Assembly: GCF_963678635.1 (NCBI RefSeq)
Contig: NC_087063.1
Location: 46,420,101 to 46,480,100 of the forward strand
Direction: 5' to 3'
Length of the DNA stretch: 60,000 nt
Source of the DNA: Symsagittifera roscoffensis
Taxonomy: Eukaryota; Xenacoelomorpha; Acoela; Convolutidae
Below are positions 48,990 to 59,585 of the stretch, piece by piece (position 1 is the first letter of the stretch; the number at the start of each line of letters is the position of its first letter). The position numbers and the translations under genes are program-made. Under the pieces are notes generated by a model. That model saw only the letters and a program-made list of their open reading frames with translations, searched no databases and was not told the DNA's origin.

Positions 48990-49265
48990 ATGTGGAATGC
49001 TATGATTCATGGAGCTGAAAATTTGGGACTCGAACCTATATATGAAGCCAAATCTGGCAAAGAATCAACAATGGATCAGGTGCTCCACAGAGTATGCAAC
49101 ATAGCAACATACGACATGGGAAGGGAATTTGTCACAATCAAGAAGTACAGTAAGAACAAGTCGCCCTACATTCAGATTCGACTCTCCACTGCAAAGGAAA
49201 ACGAAGACTTGAAGCAAGTTGGCTATGTCAACTATGCGTTGAATGAGTTCAAAGAAATGTCTTAA
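48990..49265 (+). CDS. unrecognised 91-codon ORF with protein-like composition
   Basis: The sequence has balanced, protein-like composition (ENLGLEPIYEAKSG, ATYDMGREFVTIKKYSK, VGYVNYALNEFKEMS) and stands out from the AT-driven ORFs around it. Base composition is less AT-rich than the flanks. The frame is open upstream to 48,897. In addition, a neighbouring frame just upstream (about 48,835-49,005) is also protein-like (FVLEGKKRGYQQCG) and runs into this start. The coding region may therefore have been longer and lost its frame near 48,985. The stop at 49,263-49,265 is directly followed by a 416-bp tandem duplication. I do not recognise the family. Confidence 0.5.
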   Translation: MWNAMIHGAENLGLEPIYEAKSGKESTMDQVLHRVCNIATYDMGREFVTIKKYSKNKSPYIQIRLSTAKENEDLKQVGYVNYALNEFKEMS

Positions 49266-50093
49266 GTTTTATGGAGATTTTTTGTTTGTTGATAATTGTA
49301 AGGCCCAATAATTCTTTGTGATGATTTGTATGTTTGGTAATTAAAACATTAATGATTGAAAAATGTATTTTTTTTAAAAGAAAGGTACATTTAGAATCAG
49401 AACGACAAAATTGACTGAAAACATAAAGCAAATATCAATTGAATCCCAGTATTTAAATAAAAAATCAACTTATAGCTGTTCTGATGTTTTTATCTTAATT
49501 AGTGTAAAAACTGTTTTTTATATAAACTTTATTACAAGAACGAACTTAATTTTGATAAAAACCTTATGAGTTTTTTTTTAAATTTCTGTATTTCATTGGT
49601 TATTTTCACTATTTTCCCAGGATTTGAGATTTTGATTTGTTACATCAAAAAAAGTCAGATGCGAAAAAAGAAAACGTCCCAAAGTTTGAGAGATTTTATG
49701 TTCGTTGATAATTGTAAGGCCCAATAATTCTTTGTGATGATTTTTATGTTTGGTAATTAAAACATTAATGATTGAAAAATATATTTTTTTTTACTGAAAG
49801 GTGCATTTAGAGTTAGAGCGACAAAATTCACTTAAAACATAAAGCGAATATCAGCTGAATCCCAGTATTTAGAAGAAACCAACTTAAAACTGTTCTGATG
49901 GTTTTAACTTAATTAGGGTAAAAACTGTTTTATTTGGAATTTATAACGAAAACGAATTTAATTTTGATAAAAACCTTATGATTTTTTTTTCAAATTTCTT
50001 TTTTTCATTGATTATTTTCACTATTCTCCCAGAATTTGAGATTTTGATTTGTTACATAAAAAAAAGTCAGATGCGAAAAGGTGAAAAGCAATT
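49262..50093 (+). repeat. 416-bp tandem duplication
   Basis: Positions 49,262-49,677 and 49,678-50,093 are two head-to-tail copies, roughly 85% alike, sharing blocks such as GATAATTGTAAGGCCCAATA and AAAAAGTCAGATGCGAAAA. The first copy begins at the stop codon of the ORF at 48,990, so what was duplicated is its 3' flank. Confidence 0.88.
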
Positions 50094-50714
50094 TGTTGTA
50101 TATCCTAATATGAAACATTAAAAATACGAAACTCGAAAAAAAGTGAAGCAGAAGATTTTGATGCTGTGATTCATAATTCTTTTAATTAAAAAAATGTGTA
50201 TTTTAGCTGAAAAACCTCACTATCAAAAGTGTTCTCAAAGTTTCAAATAGGAATGTATCAGATTTCAAAGCTAAATTACTTCAAAAAAAATAGTGGAGTG
50301 ATGACGCTGATGAGGATTTTATTTGTTTTTCGATGTACAGGAACACCAGTAATTTTAAAAAAATATGTGGAGGATACTTGATACAGAAAAATAATGCCAC
50401 ATTTATAAACAATGTTTTCAATTACAATGTTTTATTGGATATAGATTGATTGCTCAAAAATTGAATAACAAACCAATGGAAAATCCTATATATTAAAAAA
50501 TAATAATAAAGACAAGGGTGACCACTAAATTTTGAGTGAATCAATATTATTGATTTCGAAATTCCTTACATGAAACTTTTCTAAAATCTGGAAAGCTTTG
50601 ATATCCAAGAATACTTCATTCTGTCACTGAAATTCAAAATTGATAAATTTTTCAAAAAAAAGAAAAACTGATTTCTTTTTGGTTTATATCAAACTGGTTA
50701 AAATTTGCATTATA
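50094..50714. other. intergenic region
   Basis: No gene, repeat or motif recognised. Confidence 0.5.
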
Positions 50715-51333
50715 GCTAAAGCTTGATTCCGATTAGTTGTTATCAAAAATTTTGAAAAATCCATGATAAAATGCTTGATTCTGATTAATTATTATTATAA
50801 CTTTTGAAAACTCTACAAAAAAAAGCTTGTTTCTGATTAGTTGACGTCAAAATAAGTAACAATTCTTTGATAAACAGAGCTTGAATCTGACTGGTTGATA
50901 TCAAAACGAATAAAAAAATCCAAGATAAGTAAAGCTCTATTCTTATTGGTTACTATTATAACTTTCAAAGGTTCGACGACAAGTAAAGCTCAAAACTGAT
51001 TGGTTGATATCAAAACTTTTGAAAGTTTCAACATAAAAAAAGCTCGATTCCTATTGGTTGGTAACAAAATTTTTGAAATTTCCACGATAAGTAAAGCTCG
51101 ATTCTGATTGGTTGATATCAAAACTTTTGAAAGTTTCAAGATAAATAAAAGCTTGTTTCATATTGGTTAGTATCAAAATTTTTGAAAGCTCCACGATAAA
51201 TAAAGTTCGATTCTGATTGGTTGATATCAAAACTTTTGAAAACTCCAAGGTAAAAAGCTTGATTCTGATCGGTTGACATCAAAACTATTTAAAAATCCTT
51301 GATAAGTATAGCTCGATTCTGTTTGGTTGATTT
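50715..51333 (+). repeat. 54-bp minisatellite, about 12 diverged units
   Basis: A 54-bp unit of the form AAAGCTCGATTCTGATTGGT followed by TGATATCAAAACTTTTGAAA and a spacer is repeated about twelve times with 10-30% divergence. Most units contain ATTGG, the complement of the CCAAT box. A - strand ORF (51,051-51,248) is just the repeat read through. Confidence 0.92.
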
Positions 51334-51555
51334 ATACTTCAGCTGCACCAAATAGGATGAAATCCATTCTGATGTTCCTTTACGTTAAAAAACAATTAGT
51401 CACGAATCTTGCATAATTGTTAATCTGATTATGTTCATTTTTTGGGCCGATTAAAAACTAGTGTAAATCTCCTTATTAAAACTATAGGACTTTAGAAATC
51501 TCCCATTTGTTCTCAAGATTTTTTTCACCTTTTGAGATGTCGTCACTGAAGAGAA
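51334..51555. other. intergenic region
   Basis: Nothing recognised. Confidence 0.4.
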
Positions 51556-51771
51556 ATGAAAGACTTGCATGTCTTGAGAGTGGTAGATGTTACACTTCAA
51601 AATGCATCAAATATTCGTAAAACCTGTGAAGTTTTGAAGTGTCCAAATTGTAAATTTTATACATATAGCAGCGAGGAACTGAATATTCATTTCTTCAGCA
51701 TAATTTGTTCCAAGGTGATAGAAAACATGGACAGGAGTCTCCAAGCCCACTCCAAAAGAAAATGTACATGA
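51556..51771 (+). CDS. small zinc-finger-like ORF
   Basis: A 71-codon frame with the pattern C-x2-C-x12-H-x5-C (KCPNCKFYTYSSEELNIHFF, then SIIC), which resembles one C2H2/C2HC zinc finger with the last ligand Cys. It ends in a basic tail (HSKRKCT). A second frame starting at 51,537 (MSSLKRNERLACLE) overlaps its start and may be the upstream part after a frameshift. Could be a single exon or remnant of a zinc-finger protein; could be chance. Confidence 0.3.
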   Translation: MKDLHVLRVVDVTLQNASNIRKTCEVLKCPNCKFYTYSSEELNIHFFSIICSKVIENMDRSLQAHSKRKCT

Positions 51772-53165
51772 AAAAATTATAATAAATCATAAAAATAGCG
51801 AACAAAAATTTTAATGAGATATTTTAACCTAAAGAAAACTAGATTTTTGATAAAGCTCTAATATTTTGATAAGTTTTGATGAAAAATTGCTTTTGTAAAA
51901 ATTTGACACAATTCAGCGCATTTCGTAATCGTTTATTTATGCTTTTGTTCAAAGGTTCTGATTGATGAAAAAACCACACCAGCGATAATCAGATTCAAAT
52001 TATTGTGAAAATCTCATTAGAAATCGATCCGAAAATCTTTAGTCACTCCTATAAATGCGATAGAGCTAATAAATGGATACATATTTGTTAAAAAAAATTG
52101 TAACTAAAGTATTGAATAATTATACATCGGCTAATTGATTCGTTTAGCGCTTAGCTATCAATTTCAAAACTTTCTAAATCTGTGTCTTTGATTGAACGCA
52201 TAGAGTAGCACGTTTTCAAGCAGATAAAAGGTGGCTTATGCATCGATAATACTTTTTTTAACTGTTTTTGTTAACTGACGATGACAAAAAGATGAAAATT
52301 TGGATATTTTTGTTGGATCTTGAACATTTCCAGATGAAAATATACCTAAATCTGCACTGGAAATTCCTTTCAAAAATGAAACATTAAATTTAAAGCAAGA
52401 ACATAGTTACCTGGCTCAGTAATTTTTTCTGAGGCTTCTTAGAAAATGGAATTTTGGGAACTTTTTGTCCCAACTTTGCTTTGAAATTTTGAATGATCGT
52501 TGAAATGATACAATTTTTCGAGTAAAATTTTGTTCAAAATGGAATCAATCTCAAATTGGCAGATCAAGCAGAAACCACAAAAATCTGAAGTTTAAGTTTT
52601 TTGACAAAAAAAAGTAGATTGTAATTCTCTAGAATTTTTGCTTCAAATTAGGTTTTAAGTAAAAGATTATGAAAAAATCCAGTATAAAAACAGTCAAGTA
52701 CGGTTAATTATGTGTAAGGTATTGGAGTTTTTGAATGAATAAATTAACATAAGTTAATAATTAAATTAACAAAACAGTTGTTTTAAAGATGTTTTCTTTC
52801 AAAGTAAGCACTTCGACACCGGCGGTTGATTGATGCAATTAATTATCCACGGTTAATTGATTTCCCACTAAATTAACTAAATCTTTGGTTAAAATCAAGC
52901 AAAATAATTCTTCTGGAAGATGATAGATGAAGCATAATTCAAAATACTGCTTTCAAGATCTACTTTTGTTCAATTTGCTTACAAATGCATGAATTTGTTG
53001 TTGTAGACTTGTTTTAGAAAAAGTAATAAGAGTTTTGCTGGAATTACTAAGCAAACTGATAATTTTAGCGGAATTGGATGTTTTCTTCAATTGATATGAT
53101 ATTTATACTGAATTGAATCGAACAGACATAATGTGAAAATCGTATTCTTGTTCTGTGTAACATTT
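51772..53165. other. intergenic region
   Basis: AT-rich DNA without gene or repeat that I can name. Confidence 0.5.
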
Positions 53166-53940
53166 GCCCGGAAGTACGGAAAATAAAGCTAGGATGTAAA
53201 ACGACTGGCTAGCGTCTAACACAAACCTACATGCTTTTAACCATCTGCCAAAGCCAGTTCTTTGTGTGGTTTTTTCAACATCGGGTCGACGAAAACATTA
53301 CTGTTTCCGGCTTCGGCCAGAGCGTTCAAATTAACTCAATTACATGCAAAAATGGTGAGCTCATGGCTGGGTCTCAGTATCCCCAGACCACGAGGTCACT
53401 CTAAAAACAGGACCGCTACTTGTTTTATTATATTACGATTGTTTTTGTTCAGTAGATAAAAATCATCATTCCCATCGGAAATGGGTCAATTTTTCCCTCA
53501 ACTCCTAGCTTCTCATACTCTGAAATTGAATTTGGTATTATTTAATTTAACCCGAGACATTCCGGGAAGTTAAATGTTGTTGAAATGGCGAGTTACAGTT
53601 ATCTCCCGAGACCCTCCCGGACTCTTTAATCCGGCTGAAGAGCTGTCTTGTCTCTTTCCGGAAGGGTGGTCGCGACGTTCGAACACCCTTTCTGGTTCTC
53701 GGGATTCGCTTTGTAACGATTGTAGCGGCACAATCGTTACAACTTGGATTGGTCTTCTGTCAATACTTCCGATCACAATCTCAGTTTAATGTTCTACTCT
53801 CGTTCGATTTATCTGTCTTCAGGACTGTGTTGTTGTGTTTTTTCGCAGTTTTCAGTTGTCGCGAAAAATAGAATTGTTACGTGTCCTTCACGCCCAAATC
53901 GAAAACTTAAAAATCAACATGTCACATCGAATTGACCATT
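53166..53940. other. GC-richer island, unassigned
   Basis: A compositional island in AT-rich DNA with CG-containing blocks (for example CGGGTCGACG at 53,282 and GGTCGCGACGTTCG near 53,670) and ORFs on both strands (53,574-53,789 and 53,570-53,776). AATAAA occurs at 53,181. It may be a solo LTR or a promoter-like region of a decayed element. No protein motif is convincing. Confidence 0.4.
53711..53742. other. perfect 13-bp inverted repeat
   Basis: TTGTAACGATTGT and ACAATCGTTACAA are exact complements around the 6-nt loop AGCGGC. This stem is far longer than expected by chance in this short island. Confidence 0.85.
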
Positions 53941-55501
53941 CCCAATTCGTCAAACTGAACGACTAACACCGTTAATGCGCTAAAACCACCAATTTTCTCG
54001 TTCAGCTGCTATGATAAAAATTCGAATTGCATTTCGATACATTCTGGTCGAATGTCACACTGGTTTGCCTCCATTTTTTTTCAATTGGAAAATTGGGAGC
54101 AACTATAGATTTTTGTTGGATCAAGCTTGCTTTAGAGTTATGTTGAAAACTTTTTAATTGATGCAGTTTTGTATTCATGTTTCTTTTCTGAGTTAAATTT
54201 CCATAAGCATTCTTCCGGTAGATTTAAGAAAAAAGAAAAGCCAGAACTAAGTTTCAAGGCAAAACACTATTTATATTTCAGTTATGAAACTCCCAAGAAA
54301 AGTTTGCCATTAAAGTTTTCAGTTAATATTCAATAGGTTTGCTCTTATTTCTTTGAACAAAATTTATGTAAAAACACACCTATAAATTCCATTTCTACCA
54401 TGTACTTATGTATTCTAATTTGCAAAAATTATAAAAATTTAGCAAGTAGTTGATTGTGATTGGTTAAAAAAAGGCAATTCTGACGACAAAACTCAAAAAA
54501 GTTACTCAATTAGAGAAATTTCATCTGCCAAACGTTAGATTTGCAGAAAACATAAATCTGTGTAATTTGAGAAAAAGTGTTCTTCCACCAAATTGAATGA
54601 AACTTGTCAAATAAGTTTTTGAAATTTATCTATAAAATTTCCTCCATTATTTTCCATTTTTCTATTACACGATGATTTTAATAAACACTAGGATAAACTA
54701 TTAGTTTGTGTCAATTTTGCAAAACTTTGAAATTTTCAGACTTTGCACTTTTGACAAAAAACGAAGATCCGAATCATGAACATAACTTTTCAAAAAATTA
54801 ATTCTTGAAAAATTGAAATATTTTTGCTATTAATGATCAAAGCCCGGTCAATGTCCTCATTGAGTCTCGTAGTCTTCATCAAAATGGCACAGTGCCATTG
54901 AACAGAATTTACAAAATGCATGTAATCACTTTTATCCACATCACGTATCGACTCATTGCAGAGTACAAATGGCATCATACTACACTATCATAGCCTCCCA
55001 AATTATTTCACTAATCTGCACTTTTAAGGATATGACTTAAGATAAAACATCTTTTTTGACTTTTAACTCCAATTTCCCGATTGAAAACATTTTCTCCTAG
55101 GTTTAAAAAGTGTTGGGACGCAAGACAGTCCTGCCAACCAACAAATTAAAATTGTCCTACTATGCTTCTTCCATTCGGAAATTTAGTTGTTAATGGTCCT
55201 AAATATTAAAATTAATGAACTCGGTGGTTAGAAGCAACAATGAAAAAATCTCCCTCTTCAAGAGATTACCCAAGCGCTTCATTTCACCACAAAGTGATCA
55301 GTCGCCTTTGCTGATTAAAAACAATCATGCAGGCTTGAATATTTAATATACTCTTCACTCAAGCCTCTCTAGATAAATAGCTTGTGTCTCTAAAGCCACT
55401 GACTAAAATTACAATGCAAATTTATAAATGCAACAAATTTTTAACTTCAAAAATTAACTAAGAGTTCTCTTTCATTCAGTTTCAATTGCATGCTTAGTTC
55501 C
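53941..55501. other. intergenic region
   Basis: No gene recognised. The - strand ORF at 54,790-54,978 has fairly protein-like composition (IRDVDKSDYMHFVNSVQWHC) and might be a remnant, but no family is evident. Confidence 0.4.
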
Positions 55502-55732
55502 TTAGTTTCTCAATTGAGTTTTTCTCACATAAACAATTCTGAGTTTTATCGTTTTTTCCTTCGTTGCTTCTTTGTTTACTTCCTTGTTCACTTTTTTGTC
55601 TTCTTCTTTGTTTTTGTCGTTTAGAAGTTCCAAAACTTCTAAATTCTTCTGATCTTTCTCTTTTTTGCATCTTCTTTTTCGTCTATTTGTCAATGCTCCA
55701 TCTCCTCCTCTTGAGACATGGACTCTCCGCAC
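55502..55732 (-). pseudogene. Lys/Glu-rich ORF piece at the 3' end of the cassette
   Basis: 76 codons, strongly charged, with a basic cluster NRRKRRCKKEKDQK like a nuclear localisation signal and a run of K/E/N repeats (VNKEVNKEATKEK). It overlaps the previous piece by 50 bp in another frame, so a frameshift may join them. The low complexity makes its status uncertain. Confidence 0.35.
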
Positions 55733-56096
55733 TTTCAGTTTCAGTGTTTTGCAACACGTCGTTGGCTATTCTGACGCTGTTGGAGGCCGTCCTCCAACAA
55801 TTCTGCTCTTCCACCCTTTGTTTGCAACAAGGTAGAAGATCTACGCTCGTCTCCCTGTTTCTGCAGGAGCTGTTGCGGAGGCACAACGTCACGTTTCTTA
55901 CTAGGTCTTCCTTGAACATTTGTTCTCTTTCTCTCCGTTCACATTCATTTGTTCTAGACGTCTTTTTCACTGCAGTGGTCACTGCATTCCGATGAGTCAC
56001 AAAATCTCGCTTGAAAGCTCCTGCTCCAATGTCCAGCTGATACGCACTGTACACCCTATTGAGCTTCGATATATGCTTCTTGGCAGGCTCGTACAA
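55683..56096 (-). pseudogene. cassette ORF piece F, 137 codons
   Basis: Basic and Cys-containing (KRDFVTHRNAVTTAVKK, LCLRNSSCRNRETSVD). It lies in the same frame as the preceding piece, from which only 63 bp with a TGA and a TAG separate it. The intervening codons also read like protein. Family unknown. Confidence 0.45.
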
Positions 56097-56159
56097 CTAT
56101 GCAGTCATGTTGGTTCTAAACCATGGCATCAGTCGGCTCCTGGCCCAAATTTTCTGCAC

Positions 56160-56429
56160 TCACATCGGAATGTTCAAGATTTTGTACCTTATCTCAAAAA
56201 AATCTAAATCTTTTAGACAGTCCAGTTCCTGTAATTGTTCTCTCGTTGGCATCTGCTGTCGGTTGCTCTCCTTCACATGAGCGTCCAGCCATCGAATTGC
56301 CATGATAACTCCTACTATCACTATCGATATGGGCTGTGATGAATCAGGTAAACCCATGGAGAGCAGCTCTCCAGAGCCCCAGATCAACACCAGATTACTG
56401 CGCCCGGGATACCACCATGTTTGTAGCAA
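56160..56429 (-). pseudogene. cassette ORF piece E, with a hydrophobic segment
   Basis: 89 codons overlapping the end of piece D by 46 bp in another frame. Contains the hydrophobic stretch PISIVIVGVIMAI followed by RWLDAHVKESNRQQ, which could be a buried helix or a membrane segment. A GTGAGT splice-donor-like sequence overlaps its stop codon. Its frame equals that of pieces A2, B, C and F. Confidence 0.5.
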
Positions 56430-57016
56430 GCAAAGGCAGGGAAACTCATCCCCAACGCTTCCAGTAGTGGTTCCACTTTCATCATTACTCGGTGGATCTC
56501 GTCGTTTTCATCTACTACGTTGTAATCTGTTGCTGTTGATCTTTTCTGCTTTTGTCTTTCAAAATCACTAAAATTCCCACTAGCGTATCCCATGAACTTC
56601 TTTCCCAGTATCGGCTCTAACTCTTCCTTGGTTCTTTCTGGAACTGCTGCAAACATCCTACATAGCAACTCGTAGGATTTCTCCGACATTCTCGCCAGTC
56701 TTACACAATTCGGCACTGAGACGGCTTGGTCCACGATTGTCCTTGTACTCTTCACGTCCACTGCCACAAAGTGCACTGGGTATCGGCTTGTACACATCGG
56801 AGCCAACGTCGATCCCACAAGGTATCGCGCTCCCGAAGGTCTGTGATAAGCTTTACTTTGCCGAATGTTCATTTCTGCTTCTGTAGCTTCTTTCCACTTT
56901 CCAATGTACTTCTGTTCAGTTTGTAACACTCTCGGAAACACTTTTATGATGGTTTCATCAGCTCCCACGCCACCATTAGACTCGTCCTTAGTAGTTAGGC
57001 CGAGAACCCAATCCAA
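56384..57016 (-). pseudogene. cassette ORF piece D, 210 codons
   Basis: A GC-richer reading frame with clear protein character (SGARYLVGSTLAPMC, ARMSEKSYELLCRMFAAVPE, LEPILGKKFMGYASGNFSDF). It overlaps piece C by 29 bp in the +1 phase and piece E by 46 bp, so one- or two-base changes at both ends could have cut it out of a longer frame. A stop lies just upstream, so it is not open far beyond 57,016, and its first ATG is inside (NIRQSKAYH). No family recognised. Confidence 0.55.
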
Positions 57017-58082
57017 ATTTTACTCGGCTGTCAGATTTTGCCACTGAAGGTGCAGTCGCCTTTTCCTCCAACACAAGTCCCAGCTTAACCTGCTGAATAG
57101 CAGCGTTCTTTATCGCCGCAATTCTTGACGTCCAGAATCTTAGCAGCACCGCCTGTTCATAGTCGAAGAAACAATCGCGTGTGTTTTCATTAATGAAAGG
57201 GTTGTATGCCATCCCCAAGATAGCGGATACGTAACTGTACGAACTTTTACTGATCGGTCCGCAATATTCAATTGACTTTAGCAATGCTCCCATGGATTGT
57301 TTTGTGAGCGCCAGCTCCTTGTTCGAGAATCTCCCTATTTCATCAATCTTCTTCATTGGTTCCAGTTCTACATGCTCCATCATGTTCACTTGCATCCGTT
57401 TACTTTGATATATGTCTAGCAGTGCTTGTAAGAGCAAGGTTTTCGCCCGATCATTGCCTTCTCTCAGCATCTTGGCACAAGAGTTCAACGCTGGTACCGA
57501 TAATTGTTCTAACATGAATCGATTGAAACAGAGAGCGTCTCTCCGCTTCGCGCAGCACGCTATTGCCGCTCCTTCTTGGGTCATTAGGTCTCTTAAACTC
57601 GTCATCAAGAACACTTTTTCTTCTTTCGACCTTTTCCTTTCTTCTGAATCGTACTCTTCCTTCGTCAGTCCAGTCATGCACCAAGCGAACCTAAGTTGTA
57701 GCTCCGTTCTCACGTAAGGTATCGCTATCAGAGCGTGTATTTTCGTAACGGTTCTCATTTCTTCTTCAAAGTGTCGTAGCACCACCGCTCTCTTTGTTAG
57801 GCTCACTAACTGGTCTATCGTTTCCGCATGCATCTCTGAGGAGACCAGTGTTCCGTAAGCCTTCTGCTTTATGGTCGTGCCTTGTATCATCGTCTCCAGG
57901 TAACATTTCATGGCGCCATTCTTTTCTAGAGCAATTAGGTGTCCTCTAGCCGAGTTTCTATATTCCACCATTTCCATGTATCCACCAGTGGATTTGTCAA
58001 TCGAGACGGTTTCTGATACTGTCAATCGGTAATACTCCACTGGGAATAGCTGTCCTACGACGCTTCCCTTTCCATGGTTCAT
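56988..58082 (-). pseudogene. cassette ORF piece C, 364 codons, helical nucleoprotein-like
   Basis: The longest ORF of the window. It starts at an ATG (NHGKGSVVGQLFPVEYYRL) and is largely predicted helical with a balanced composition. Conserved-looking blocks are RTELQLRFAWCMTGLTKEEY, EGAAIACCAKRRDALCFNRF, SSYSYVSAILGMAYNPFI and DYEQAVLLRFWTSRIAAIKN. The last two, and the overall size, recall nucleoproteins of non-segmented negative-strand RNA viruses, but I cannot name the family and treat this as a hypothesis. It shares its frame with piece B, being separated only by one TGA and 12 codons. Confidence 0.6.
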
Positions 58083-58118
58083 GGAAGTTGGTTTAAAATT
58101 TCGTAGGGTACTTTCTCC

Positions 58119-59066
58119 TCATTGGCTACGTATTTCCATTTCTAATGTCGCTCCAGTCAGAGTGCTGTCACTCATTTTGGTTTTATAACTGGCTGACATT
58201 AGTACTGCCATGAGGATGGGTGGCACCATCGTTATATCGGTCAATTTTCTATCAGTGTCAGGCAATCGATCATCGCCTTGTCCCATATCCATGAATTCTT
58301 CGACACGCTTCCGCTTGGCCGAATTTACAGCTTTTACTAAAATTTCAGAGTCTACTTTCGTTTTTCCAGCTTTCCTCAATGTCACTTTGCTGCCAAGTTT
58401 CATTTTTACATCATTAATCTTGTCAATTACCATTTTCGATCGCATCGTTCCTTTTCGGGTGCTTGACAGGTATACTATTTCATTGCTGCCTTCTTGCTGC
58501 GCGGCCTTTATGCGAGAAATCACTTCATTTTCGTCACTGGCCGAGTCAAGTATTAACTCGCTCAATCTTCCTTCACAATCATCCAATTTATCGAGGATCC
58601 CTCGCATCAGTGGTCTTTTGAGGCCTATCTTCAACATTGACTGGGTCCCGTAGCACTGAACTACCGTCGAGACCTCCCCTATGAAGGCAACTCTGTCTAT
58701 ATTACATCCCGTTCTATTCTCCTGGTCTTTGTGGTGAACTTCCCACTTCTCTTCTGGTAATGTTCCCAAAAACGGTATTCTGGCAGTACCTTCTATCTTT
58801 CTTCTCCTCGGAGACTCCATTAAAAGTTTCTTTTCGGTAGTTCTGGAATTGCCAGGAGAGCTGCTCTCCAGCAATTTTCGCTTTGCATCCTTGAAGGCTG
58901 ACGGAAGTTCCAGAGTGGAAGTTTCATCATCTGCTGGCTCAGTCGTTCCTTCTAACGTTCCCGCCTCGACTTGAAAGTTCTCTAGGAAATTGAAATCCAG
59001 GCTAGACATCCCACCTATCGAAGCCTTATCGTAATCTTTTCCTGCCTGATCTGGATCCTGTTGCAT
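58119..59066 (-). pseudogene. cassette ORF piece B, 315 codons, phosphoprotein-like
   Basis: The N-terminal third is acidic and Ser/Thr/Glu-rich, likely disordered (EGTTEPADDETSTLELPSAF). A basic patch follows (SPRRRKIEG), then a mixed middle part and a basic stretch (NSAKRKRVEEFMDMG). It ends in a hydrophobic block (VPPILMAVLMSASYK). The frame is open upstream of the first ATG to 59,192. That layout would fit an accessory or phosphoprotein next to a nucleoprotein, or a linker region of one long protein. The stop is TGA at 58,119-58,121. Confidence 0.55.
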
Positions 59067-59207
59067 AGGTTCTTCCGATCGACGTTGGTCTTCTCCCTCC
59101 TTGTCGTCTCGCCTCTGATTCTTCCCTAAACTCGAAGGGCCTTGCTCTTTAATCCCGCTTCCGTCCGGAAACTTTGGTTTGACTAGCTTGCCAGCCGACT
59201 AGTCTTC

Positions 59208-59585
59208 TTATTCTCCATGCTTTATCTTGACTTCTTCACATCCGAAGGGCGCTAGTGCAGTCCTCGTCAACAGTTTCCCGCTTATTGCCAAATCCGACTT
59301 CACGTTCATTACGATTAGCGCGGCTTCCTGCAAGTCTGTCTTGCCTCTCATGTTCATTGGCGCCAGGTCCAATTTCGCCCACTCTTCTTTAAATCTTCCG
59401 GGTTTCGGAGTGGCTGTATTGGTGATTCGCCTCCTCGTGGATTCATCCGTGTACGCAAACTGCGTGTATTGTATTACGGCAGCCTTCCTGCTCACGAAGC
59501 ACGGGTCCTTCGTCTCGGAGAAACTCGCCATCCTCCTCTCATTTGTCTCAAAGGCTCTCAATCTGGGAGTTTGTATTACGGAGTC
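59208..59585 (-). pseudogene. cassette ORF piece A2, ~117 codons or more
   Basis: Protein-like frame (ASFSETKDPCFVSRKAAVIQ, RFKEEWAKLDLAPMN, ALAPFGCEEVKIKHGE) that overlaps A1 and is in the same frame as B, with only a TAA and a TAG between them. The start given is arbitrary because the frame is entered from A1 by a shift. Confidence 0.55.

Noticed and set aside
55564-55995. + strand ORFs opposite the cassette (55,564-55,995; 56,302-56,571; 57,412-57,717; 58,210-58,653; 59,227-59,670)
   Set aside because: All are antisense to longer, better composed - strand frames; their Ser/Cys/Leu/Phe excess is typical of shadow frames.
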